From positions 62,001-126,000 of the forward strand of contig NZ_PKQQ01000001.1 of the NCBI RefSeq assembly GCF_002893095.1: a DNA stretch of 64,000 nt, in the 5' to 3' direction. Under the pieces are notes generated by a model. It saw nothing but the letters and a program-made list of their open reading frames with translations. It ran no database searches and was not told the origin of the DNA. This document shows positions 9,356 to 15,788 of the stretch, one piece after another; position 1 is the first letter of the stretch, and the number at the start of each line of letters is the position of its first letter. The stretch is from Stenotrophomonas sp. VV52. Its GTDB lineage: Bacteria; Pseudomonadota; Gammaproteobacteria; Xanthomonadales; Xanthomonadaceae. The position numbers and the translations under genes are program-made.

Positions 9356-9609
9356 ACACCTTGCTCAACCTGCAGGACCTCCGCCGTCTGACGGCCGACC
9401 ATCTTGGTCGGCCGTTGGAGGAGATAGGGTCGCAGCAGCGCCTGGTCGAAGACCTGGAGATCGACTCCCTGGAAATGCACGCGCTGCTGATCCAGATCGA
9501 GGAGGCCGGTGGAACACTGCCCGATGCTGAAGCCCTGCGCGACGTGGTCACCCTGGCTGACCTGCATCTCGCCATGGCCGGGCCGGACGCACCGCCATGG
9601 TCGGCCTGA
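9352..9609 (+). CDS. iacP: IacP-like acyl carrier protein of the type III locus
   Basis: 85-residue acyl carrier protein with the phosphopantetheine site DSLEMH (Ser39). In SPI-1 the homologous iacP lies just after sipA and influences effector secretion; the placement here is the same. It starts with GTG overlapping the stop of the upstream gene by 4 bp (GTGA), so the two are translationally coupled. An ordinary fatty-acid ACP is unlikely given the setting and the divergent sequence around the serine. Confidence 0.85.
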   Translation: MNTLLNLQDLRRLTADHLGRPLEEIGSQQRLVEDLEIDSLEMHALLIQIEEAGGTLPDAEALRDVVTLADLHLAMAGPDAPPWSA

Positions 9610-10220
9610 AAGCAGGGCTGGTGGTGGCGTTGCTCGCCATCACTACGCCGGCTGCAGCGAGCCAGGTGTTCGCCAGCCTGGATCGCCATGGAAAACTGCA
9701 GGTCTCCGATGCCCCCCGCGCGGGGGCAACGGCGTTTGATCCGCATCGTCCCTTCGTGCCGGCAGGACCCAAGCCCGCGGCACGCGCTGCGGCTGTGAAG
9801 ACCGTCGCGCCTTCCGCCATGCCCAAGGGGGCTTCGCGCTGGAATCCCCTGATCGAACAGGTCGCCGCCGAACACGGTGTCGACGCGCGCCTGCTGCACG
9901 CGATCGTGCGCGTCGAATCCGCCTACAACCACCACGCCCGTTCCCACGCCGGTGCGCTTGGCCTGATGCAGGTCATCCCGGCCACGGGCAGACGCTTTGG
10001 CGCCAACGACCTGTTCGACCCCCTGCAGAACCTGCGGGCGGGCACCGCCTATCTCGTCTGGCTGCACCGTCGCTTCAACGGCGACCTGACCCTGATGCTG
10101 GCTGCGTACAACGCTGGAGAGGGCGCGGTGCAGCGCTACGGCAATCGCGTACCTCCGTACAGTGAAACCCGCCATTACGTAGAGAAGGTAACCAAGCTGT
10201 ACAACGGTTTGCTGCGGTGA
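9597..10220 (+). CDS. iagB: IagB-type lytic transglycosylase
   Basis: Periplasmic peptidoglycan-cleaving enzyme that opens the wall for the needle complex. The 207 residues comprise a signal peptide (1-22), a short segment resembling DUF4124 (QVFASLDRHGKLQVSD), a linker, and an SLT domain from about residue 83 with catalytic Glu107 (VRVESAYN), GALGLMQVIP and the AAYNAGEGAV motif. IagB of SPI-1 is about 160 residues and lacks the N-terminal segment. The ATG overlaps the iacP stop region by 13 bp. A decayed copy of its 3' end lies at 11187-11345. Confidence 0.92.
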   Translation: MVGLKAGLVVALLAITTPAAASQVFASLDRHGKLQVSDAPRAGATAFDPHRPFVPAGPKPAARAAAVKTVAPSAMPKGASRWNPLIEQVAAEHGVDARLLHAIVRVESAYNHHARSHAGALGLMQVIPATGRRFGANDLFDPLQNLRAGTAYLVWLHRRFNGDLTLMLAAYNAGEGAVQRYGNRVPPYSETRHYVEKVTKLYNGLLR

Positions 10221-10271
10221 TCAAACCGCAATTTCCTGGTCCTGACTTAAGCTCTTCAAGGGGAGTAGTTA

Positions 10272-11141
10272 ATGCCGATACCGCCAAGCATCCCAGCCGC
10301 GCCTTCGAGGCCCTTCCAGCCGCCGCCGTTCAGCCTGCAGAAGACACTCAACAGCATTCGCTTGGACAGTATTCACAATTCTCCACCACCAACCTTCACG
10401 TATTGTCACATGAGTGCGGAGGGAGTTTGGAATCGTCAAGCATCGGGGCATGCGTTGAGTGTCTGCTATGACATTTTTGCAAAGCCAAGGCCGGCATCGT
10501 CCCGTAGAGAGAGTGACGCGATCAGCAAAACACTGCAATGGATGGCCCCAAACAGTGAGGATCGCCTCGGCGCGCCTGCTTTGCTGCGCTTTTTCGTCTC
10601 CGGCGCTACTTATGCATCGCTACTGGAGCTTCTGAAGACGTCACCAGACGACCCGGTGTTGCAAAAGTGTCGTGACGAACTGGAGGCGACAATCTACAGG
10701 GCGGGGGTTCGCGCCGGTCGTTGTCCTACTGCACCAGTCGGCGCCTGCACTGGCGGCAAGACAGTAAAGTTCACTAAGGTGTTGAGGGAGGCTCAGAAGC
10801 GCGTAGAGCAATGTAACGCGAGAATTGGTAGCCAGAGACTCATGGATGGAATGGCGCGAGCGCTGCTGACTAGGCCCATTGCCGGCAGTATTGAAGAACG
10901 ACGGCCCCGGCTCGCGCCGATACTAAACTCGCCTGAAGCTAAAGACGTTCAGGTTTACTCGCTCATCAAGGAGAATCTTGCGGATGAGACGGAGCGGCGT
11001 ATTGCCATGTGCTTGGAGATCGGAACATGGTCTTACGTGGATTCAGCGATCTTTGCACTAATGGGTATCCCTGAGTATCTAAAGTGGGGCTTGCCTTTGC
11101 CCATCGCTGATGGAGCTGAGGTGGCGCCTGGTACTTCTTGA
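10272..11141 (+). CDS. unrecognised protein, homologous to the N-terminal domain of the 871-residue protein
   Basis: 289 residues, no known family. Base composition is visibly lower in GC than all neighbours. It is colinear with residues 1-262 of the product of 6740-9355: Cys45, Cys151 and Cys181 are shared, as are GSxxL (near 186), SIEERRPRL versus SLTERQPHL, and an EY[LI] end of the domain. It is thus a single-domain relative of the candidate effector. It lies between iagB and an iagB 3' remnant, which suggests that it arose by duplication of an effector-iacP-iagB block or was inserted by recombination in iagB. Whether it is secreted is unknown. Confidence 0.7.
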   Translation: MPIPPSIPAAPSRPFQPPPFSLQKTLNSIRLDSIHNSPPPTFTYCHMSAEGVWNRQASGHALSVCYDIFAKPRPASSRRESDAISKTLQWMAPNSEDRLGAPALLRFFVSGATYASLLELLKTSPDDPVLQKCRDELEATIYRAGVRAGRCPTAPVGACTGGKTVKFTKVLREAQKRVEQCNARIGSQRLMDGMARALLTRPIAGSIEERRPRLAPILNSPEAKDVQVYSLIKENLADETERRIAMCLEIGTWSYVDSAIFALMGIPEYLKWGLPLPIADGAEVAPGTS

Positions 11142-11186
11142 GCGCGAGCTCGGGGCCGCGTGCGGGGGCGCAAGGAAGTGCAGTGA

Positions 11187-11345
11187 ATGGGCGCGGGACT
11201 GAAGGTTCCTTTTTCAAGGAAGACGCGACAGTGGCTTGATCGTGATGTTGGCCGCGTACAACGCCACTGCAATCGCGTGCCGCCGTTCAGTGAAGCCCGA
11301 CGTTATGTCGAGAAGGTCACGGCGTTGTATCGCGGCGTGCACTGA
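11187..11345 (+). pseudogene. remnant of a second iagB (3' end)
   Basis: The 3' part reads NRVPPFSEARRYVEKVTALY, almost the IagB C-terminus (NRVPPYSETRHYVEKVTKLY). Just upstream, in another frame, nt 11236-11265 read LIVMLAAYNA, matching LTLMLAAYNA of IagB. About 20 bases that encode GEGAVQRYG in iagB are missing, which causes the frame change. A 52-codon frame from the ATG at 11187 spans the piece. No catalytic region is present, so no activity is expected. Confidence 0.85.
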
Positions 11346-11477
11346 CTACAAGAAAACGTAGTAATCGGACATTGAAAGATATTTCATGGAGGGGGTCCGG
11401 GGGAGCTGTCAGTCTGCGCGTCGTCGCCGCAATGCCTTGCGCAACGGCCTTCTCGCTCCCGCTTTCCCCGGACTCCC
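11346..11477 (+). promoter_or_regulatory. probable promoter region of the sctD operon
   Basis: This 132-bp gap is locally AT-richer than its surroundings and precedes sctD-F-I-J-K-L. It holds a small inverted repeat TGAAA-GATA-TTTCA at 11373-11386. No convincing -35/-10 pair or HrpX-type PIP box was seen, and no strong Shine-Dalgarno precedes the sctD ATG. The assignment rests on position. Confidence 0.35.
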
Positions 11478-12656
11478 ATGCTTCCCGCGCACAAGTTGAA
11501 ACTGCTTTCCGGCCAGCTCGATGGCGTGGAATTCACGCTCTCCCCCGGCGACACCGTCTTCCATGTCGGCCCGGCCCGCACCCTGCACCAGGGACAGCTG
11601 GGCACCACCCTGGCCAACGCCGACAACGTGTTCTACATTCCGGGTGACCTGTCCCCGGCATCGTTCCGGATCCACCTCACCGACGATGAGGTACGGCTCG
11701 AAGTTCGGGCGGAAGGCGCCGAGTTCTGGTCGCCGCAGGAGCTGCCACTCAACGCCGTGGTGCATGTGGCCGGGCTGGCGATGGCGGTGCGTGCTGAAGA
11801 TCAATCCTGGTCGGCTGCGGTCCTGGACCATCGGCTGCCGGTGGTGGTGGATGAAGGCCTGACCCTCCCGCCGATGAAGCGACCGGCCCGCACGAATGGC
11901 GCGCGCCGCTGGGCCGCTGTCGCAGTGGTGACGGTGGTGCTGGGCGCCAGCGGCTGGTGGCTGTATGACACGCAGCGCCCGGCCACCCAGGTGCGCACGC
12001 TGGAAGCGGTGCTTGCCAAATCCCCCTACAACTACACCGTGGTGCACGACGCAACGGGACGCCTGTACGCCTTCGCCGACAAGGCCGAAGCTGTGGCGTG
12101 GGGCCAGCGCGCCAGCCAGCGCGCCGGCCGACTCCAGGATCAGTATCGCGACCGTCACGTGGAAGCGGCGCGCATCGGCAGTGTGCTCGACAGCGCCCGC
12201 GTGGACTACGCCGTGGTACGCCTGCGCAGCCCGCAGCGTCCGGAAGTGGTGATCACCGCGCTGGGCATGAACGACGTGGAGCGCCGCCGCCAGGTGCAGG
12301 CGCTGCTTGCCCCGCAAATGCCGTACGCGGCGGAGATCGACGTGCGCTCGGTTGGCGATGGCGAACTGGTATCGATGGCGCGCGCCGAGTTGCGTGCGCG
12401 CGGCATCAGCACCCGCGCCGGTGGGCAGGCCGGGCGGGCCAGCATCTCCAACGACGTGTTTCTTGATGACGCCTCCCTGCACGCCATGGCGCGCTACCGC
12501 GACGACTTCGTGCAGCAGTGGGGCGAGCGCCGCGTGCGCATCAGCATCCGTTTATGGGACGACCTGTTGAAGGGCCGTTCCTACCAGTATTCCCAGGATC
12601 AACTGCTCTCGGTGGGCGAGGGTCGCTGGGAGTTTTCCACGGCAGGTAGCCGTTGA
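11478..12656 (+). CDS. sctD: SctD inner-membrane ring protein (PrgH family)
   Basis: Outer part of the inner-membrane ring of the needle complex. The 392 residues give an N-terminal FHA-like cytoplasmic domain (1-110), a single transmembrane helix (about 143-163, ending GASGWWLYDT) and a periplasmic region with ring-building domains, the PrgH layout and length (392). It opens the prgHIJK-like gene set. The upstream gap carries an iagB remnant and the likely promoter. Confidence 0.9.
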   Translation: MLPAHKLKLLSGQLDGVEFTLSPGDTVFHVGPARTLHQGQLGTTLANADNVFYIPGDLSPASFRIHLTDDEVRLEVRAEGAEFWSPQELPLNAVVHVAGLAMAVRAEDQSWSAAVLDHRLPVVVDEGLTLPPMKRPARTNGARRWAAVAVVTVVLGASGWWLYDTQRPATQVRTLEAVLAKSPYNYTVVHDATGRLYAFADKAEAVAWGQRASQRAGRLQDQYRDRHVEAARIGSVLDSARVDYAVVRLRSPQRPEVVITALGMNDVERRRQVQALLAPQMPYAAEIDVRSVGDGELVSMARAELRARGISTRAGGQAGRASISNDVFLDDASLHAMARYRDDFVQQWGERRVRISIRLWDDLLKGRSYQYSQDQLLSVGEGRWEFSTAGSR

Positions 12657-12683
12657 CCTTTCCGATTTTCTTGGAGCAAATAC

Positions 12684-13007
12684 ATGAGCATGGCAACTAT
12701 CAATCCTGTCCCCGTCGGTGGCGACTTCGATGGCGACAAGCCGGACCCGAGCAAATCCTGGGGCTGGTTGGGCGATCACAGCGACCGTTTCGACAAGGGC
12801 GTGGAGAAGCTGAAGGGGGAACTCGACGCAGCCTTCGCAAAGCTGGCGGGGGACAAGGACGGCAACGGCGGCGATCCCACCAACCCGGCAAACCTTGCTG
12901 ACTACCAGACCGCGCTGTCCGGCTACACCACCTACCGCACCCTGCAGTCGAACTCGGCCAAGAGCCTGTCGGACATGCAGAAGCAGAACGCCCGCAACCT
13001 GGGTTGA
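12684..13007 (+). CDS. sctF: SctF needle subunit (PrgI/MxiH family)
   Basis: Polymerising needle subunit. The C-terminal half (NPANLADYQTALSGYTTYRT, then QSNSAKSLSDMQKQ) shows the family pattern of a helix-turn-helix with the P-x-x-L turn and SN-x-x-K-x-x-x-D. With 107 residues it is longer than PrgI (80) because of a Gly/Asp-rich N-terminus. A Shine-Dalgarno TTGGAG lies 10 bases before the ATG. A strong hairpin follows directly, consistent with a need for more needle subunit than ring protein. Confidence 0.9.
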   Translation: MSMATINPVPVGGDFDGDKPDPSKSWGWLGDHSDRFDKGVEKLKGELDAAFAKLAGDKDGNGGDPTNPANLADYQTALSGYTTYRTLQSNSAKSLSDMQKQNARNLG

Positions 13008-13015
13008 TGAACGCC

Positions 13016-13042
13016 GGTACCGGCAGCGCTGCTGCCGGTACC
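13016..13042 (+). other. strong hairpin between sctF and sctI
   Basis: Perfect 12-bp inverted repeat GGTACCGGCAGC / GCTGCCGGTACC with a GCT loop. There is no U-tract. It begins 8 bases after the sctF stop. A role in protecting the sctF message or reducing downstream transcription is inference. Confidence 0.6.
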
Positions 13043-13078
13043 CGGGCCGCAGGCGCAACCCCGCAGGAGATACCCCCC

Positions 13079-13366
13079 ATGCAAGTAACCGCGATCGCGA
13101 CCGAACTCAGCGTGGGTGGCGACGCCACAGGCGGCACCATGACGCTGTCGGACCGCATGAGCCACGCCCTGGCCAACAGCTATGTCAGCGCGGGCGAGGA
13201 CCTGGCCAGGATCCAGGCAGCCAGCAACAACGCCGACACCGCCACCAGCCCGGCCGCACTGATCGAGCTGCAGCTGAACCTGGCCGATTACACCAAACGC
13301 ATGATCGTGGCGGCCGGCCTGGCCAACCACGCCAACAAGACCGTGGAGACGCTGCTCAAGTCATGA
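13079..13366 (+). CDS. sctI: SctI inner-rod protein (PrgJ family)
   Basis: Inner rod/needle-base adaptor of the secretion apparatus. It has 95 residues with the family C-terminus (ELQLNLADYTKRMIVAAGLA then KTVETLLKS), close to PrgJ (101). The start at 13079 is preferred because AGGAGA sits 8 bases before it. An in-frame ATG at 13007 overlaps the sctF stop but would read through the hairpin and add 24 low-complexity residues. The stop overlaps the sctJ start as ATGA. Confidence 0.88.
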   Translation: MQVTAIATELSVGGDATGGTMTLSDRMSHALANSYVSAGEDLARIQAASNNADTATSPAALIELQLNLADYTKRMIVAAGLANHANKTVETLLKS

Positions 13367-14196
13367 ACATGCCGTCATTCACGGCCGCTGCGCGCCGCCT
13401 GTGCCGGTGGCGCGTGGTGCTGCCCCTGCTTGCGGTGCTGCTGCTGGTCGGCTGCGCGCGCAAGCCACTGCTGGAAAACCTGGACGAGCGCCAGGCCAAT
13501 GAAGTCATCGCCGTGCTGCTGCGGCATAACATCACCGCCGAGAAACTCAACGCCGGCAAGGGCGGTTACCAGGTACAGGTGGCCCCGCGCGACCTGCCCG
13601 AGTCGATTGAACTGATGCAGCGCAATGATCTCCCATCGGCGCCGCGCAGCCAGGTGGCCGCCGCGTTCCCGGCCGACTCGCTGGTCAGTACGCCGCTGGG
13701 CGAGCGCGCGCGGCTTATTTCCGCGGTGGAACAGCGCCTGGAGGAATCGCTGGCGCTGCTCGACGGTGTGCAGTCCAGTCGCGTGCACCTGAACTACGAC
13801 GCCAACCTGGGCACCGAGGGGCGCCGTGTCGAACGTCGCCGCATGCACGTGGCCGCCGTGATCGCGCACGACCCGGGCATCGACGCGGAAGTGCTGCTGC
13901 AGTCGGTGAAGCGCTTCCTGCGCAACACCTTCGACGGTATCGAGTACGACAACGTGTCGGTGATCCTGACCGAAGTGGAAGGCCCACGCACGCTGGCGGT
14001 GACCACCGGCAGCGAACGCAGCCTGCCGCTGGCACTCATGCTGCTCTGCGCAGTCGGCGCCGTGCTGCTGTTGCTGGGCGGCTGGGTACTGGTCCGGCTG
14101 GTGCCGGCGGTCGGTACTCGTGTGCGCAGTCTCTGGCAGCGTGCCACCTCCCGTCGCGAAGGCCCCACCGGCTGGAGGCGCTGGCGTGGTGCATGA
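13363..14196 (+). CDS. sctJ: SctJ inner-ring lipoprotein (PrgK/MxiJ family)
   Basis: Lipoprotein of the inner-membrane ring. The 277 residues show a signal peptide with lipobox LLLVGC (Cys31), the YscJ/FliF-type domain (ANEVIAVLLRHNITAEKL, RARLISAVEQRLEESLALLD, SSRVHLNYD) and a C-terminal transmembrane helix (about 226-252), as in PrgK (252 residues). The frame is open upstream to 12895, but the ATG overlapping the sctI stop is the credible start. Confidence 0.95.
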   Translation: MNMPSFTAAARRLCRWRVVLPLLAVLLLVGCARKPLLENLDERQANEVIAVLLRHNITAEKLNAGKGGYQVQVAPRDLPESIELMQRNDLPSAPRSQVAAAFPADSLVSTPLGERARLISAVEQRLEESLALLDGVQSSRVHLNYDANLGTEGRRVERRRMHVAAVIAHDPGIDAEVLLQSVKRFLRNTFDGIEYDNVSVILTEVEGPRTLAVTTGSERSLPLALMLLCAVGAVLLLLGGWVLVRLVPAVGTRVRSLWQRATSRREGPTGWRRWRGA

Positions 14197-14740
14197 CGCC
14201 ATGCGCATCGCCTACGCGCCGGCCGCCTACTACCGGCCGTGGCAGGCGCTGTACGCCAATGCCAACCCTGAGCAGCAGCGCTGGTTGAACACCGCGTTGA
14301 TCCGCCAGCGACGCCTGCCGATGCCGGCGTCGCTGGCGCCACCGTCGGAGCTTCTGCCGCGGCGGTTGATTGGCTTGTGGTCCCGCCTGCCACAGGTGGC
14401 CAGCCTGATGGCCGCCGCGAGGCTGCGCGAATGGCTGCCGTCGCAACGCGGCTCCGCCGCGCTGCCGGCGACGTTGCAGGCCTTCATGCGCGCGGGCCAC
14501 GCTTCGCGACCCGCCAGTGTCGTGCCGGAGGACGCACACGCCGACCTTGCCGACACCCTGCTGCTGTGGGGCGGCGCTGAAGTGCAGTCGCTGGCGCCGC
14601 AGGTGCCGGCCTGGCTGTCGGCCCGGCTGAGCCTGCCGTTTGCCTCGGCCCCGGCAGACCCCGCGCGCCCGCCCAACGGCGAGCGCGCCGACCTCGATCT
14701 TTTCTGGACGGCAGTAACGTATGTTGAAAAGCTTTCCTGA
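14186..14740 (+). CDS. sctK: SctK sorting-platform protein (OrgA/MxiK family)
   Basis: Cytoplasmic sorting-platform component that links the ring to SctQ/SctL. It has 184 residues from the GTG at 14186, chosen because GGAGG ends 7 bases upstream; GTG 14189 and ATG 14201 are alternatives. The N-terminus (RIAYAPAAYYRPWQALYANA) and helical Leu-rich body resemble OrgA/MxiK, a poorly conserved family. Order prgK-orgA-orgB in SPI-1 supports the call. It overlaps sctJ by 11 bp and sctL by 20 bp. Confidence 0.78.
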   Translation: MVHDAMRIAYAPAAYYRPWQALYANANPEQQRWLNTALIRQRRLPMPASLAPPSELLPRRLIGLWSRLPQVASLMAAARLREWLPSQRGSAALPATLQAFMRAGHASRPASVVPEDAHADLADTLLLWGGAEVQSLAPQVPAWLSARLSLPFASAPADPARPPNGERADLDLFWTAVTYVEKLS

Positions 14741-15410
14741 GCACGTCCTGGCGCACGCCCAGGGCGGTGTGATCGCGCCCAGCGCGCTCGGCCAGGCCGC
14801 ACGCGCCGACCAGCTGGAGTCGGCGGCACGCCGTCGCGCCTCTGAAGTGCTGGCCGCGTTGCCTGGGCAGGTGGACGCCGCCACGACCGAAGCGCGCCTG
14901 GCCGGCTTCGGCCAAGGCTATGCCGATGCCATCAGTGAGGCGGTGCCATTGCTGGCCGCCGCGCTGGGCAATGTGCAGGCCGTGCGCGAGGCAGTGCTGG
15001 GCCAGGTCCGCGAGGTGATCGCGGCGAGCCTTACCGCCGAAGGCGTGGACGCGGCACTGGTGGTGCGGCGCTGCGAACAGTTGTTCGGCAACGCCGATGC
15101 CGGACTGGTGCTCTACGTCCCCGAGCAGATGTCGGCGCTGGGCGACGCGGTGCGGGCGCAGCTTGCGCAGAGACCGGATGCGCCTGCACTCCAACTGCTC
15201 TCCGCACGTTCGACATTGCCGATGCTGAAAGCAGGCCCGTTGTTGTTCGAACTGGACCCGGTGGGCGCCATGAGCGCCGCCGTGGAAGCCAGCGTGGACG
15301 CCGACGCACTTGCGACGGCTGCGCGCCAGCGCGCCAGTGACTATGCCGCCGGCATCGATGCCCGGCTCAAGCGATTGCCGTTTCCCCAACCCGTGCATGG
15401 AGTGGAGTGA
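14721..15410 (+). CDS. sctL: SctL stator protein (OrgB/MxiN/YscL family)
   Basis: Peripheral stator that holds and regulates the secretion ATPase. The 229 residues show an Ala/Glu-rich N-terminal helix (AARRRASEVLAALPGQVDAA), the glycine-containing helix (LAGFGQGYADAISEA) typical of the FliH/YscL family, and a C-terminal domain with LVVRRCEQLF and a closing helix. SPI-1 OrgB is 226 residues. It overlaps sctK by 20 bp, and its stop abuts the next small gene. Confidence 0.85.
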   Translation: MLKSFPEHVLAHAQGGVIAPSALGQAARADQLESAARRRASEVLAALPGQVDAATTEARLAGFGQGYADAISEAVPLLAAALGNVQAVREAVLGQVREVIAASLTAEGVDAALVVRRCEQLFGNADAGLVLYVPEQMSALGDAVRAQLAQRPDAPALQLLSARSTLPMLKAGPLLFELDPVGAMSAAVEASVDADALATAARQRASDYAAGIDARLKRLPFPQPVHGVE

Positions 15411-15706
15411 TGTTCATTGAACCGTTGGGCGTTGCCATGCCCTTCAACCCGGATCGCCCGCAGGCCGAACAGGAGAACCTGATGCGGCGCCTTCGCGCCG
15501 CGATCGATGCGGCGTCGACCAAGCCGGAGGAGTCCGGCCAGGAAACCAAGCCGACGCCGGAGGACCCCGAGCATGAAACCAAGCCGATGCCGCCGGATAT
15601 CGCCGAGCTGACCCGGCAGATGGCCGTGCAGTGGTGGGTCACCGAGTTCACCCAGAAGATGATCTTCGGGGACGACGAGATGATGCCGAAGCCGGACGAG
15701 TATTGA
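15410..15706 (+). CDS. small unknown protein in the OrgC position
   Basis: 98 residues, no family recognised. The ATG at 15410 overlaps the sctL stop (TGATG) with GGAG 7 bases upstream; a GTG at 15407 is possible. An acidic Pro-rich middle part contains an 11-codon direct repeat (ETKPTPEDPE then ETKPMPPDI). The C-terminal part is amphipathic (QMAVQWWVTEFTQKMIFGDD). In SPI-1 this place is held by orgC, which promotes needle polymerisation, but no likeness to OrgC can be claimed by eye. It closes the locus. Confidence 0.6.
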   Translation: MFIEPLGVAMPFNPDRPQAEQENLMRRLRAAIDAASTKPEESGQETKPTPEDPEHETKPMPPDIAELTRQMAVQWWVTEFTQKMIFGDDEMMPKPDEY

Positions 15707-15724
15707 CGGACGGGTTGAGGAGTT

Positions 15725-15746
15725 GCCGGCCAGCGGCCGGCACTAC
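15725..15746 (-). repeat. GTAG-type REP element
   Basis: Read on the - strand: GTAG, T, then the stem GCCGGCC-GCT-GGCCGGC. It lies just after the type III operon in a convergent gap. Short palindromes with a GTAG head are known repeats of Stenotrophomonas and Xanthomonas. Confidence 0.75.
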
Positions 15747-15757
15747 CTCAGATACAA

Positions 15758-15782
15758 GGCGGGCCGCGTTATGCGGCCCGCC
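15758..15782. terminator. convergent hairpin, probable terminator
   Basis: 10-bp stem GGCGGGCCGC / GCGGCCCGCC with a 5-base loop between the type III operon and the convergent DUF885 gene. U-tracts are short on both strands (ATCGTTT on +, TTGTAT on -), so termination is likely but not certain. Confidence 0.55.
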
Positions 15783-15788
15783 ATCGTT

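Noticed and set aside
11187-11345. 52-codon frame as a genuine small gene
   Set aside because: Its sequence is explained by a deleted copy of the iagB 3' end; the upstream half is out of frame with IagB.
11346-11477. HrpX PIP box before sctD
   Set aside because: No TTCG-N15-TTCG pair was found here; a SPI-1-type locus would not be expected to use it.
13004-13081. Earlier TTG/ATG start for sctI
   Set aside because: It would read through the hairpin and add Gly/Ala-rich residues; the ATG at 13079 has a proper Shine-Dalgarno and gives the PrgJ length.
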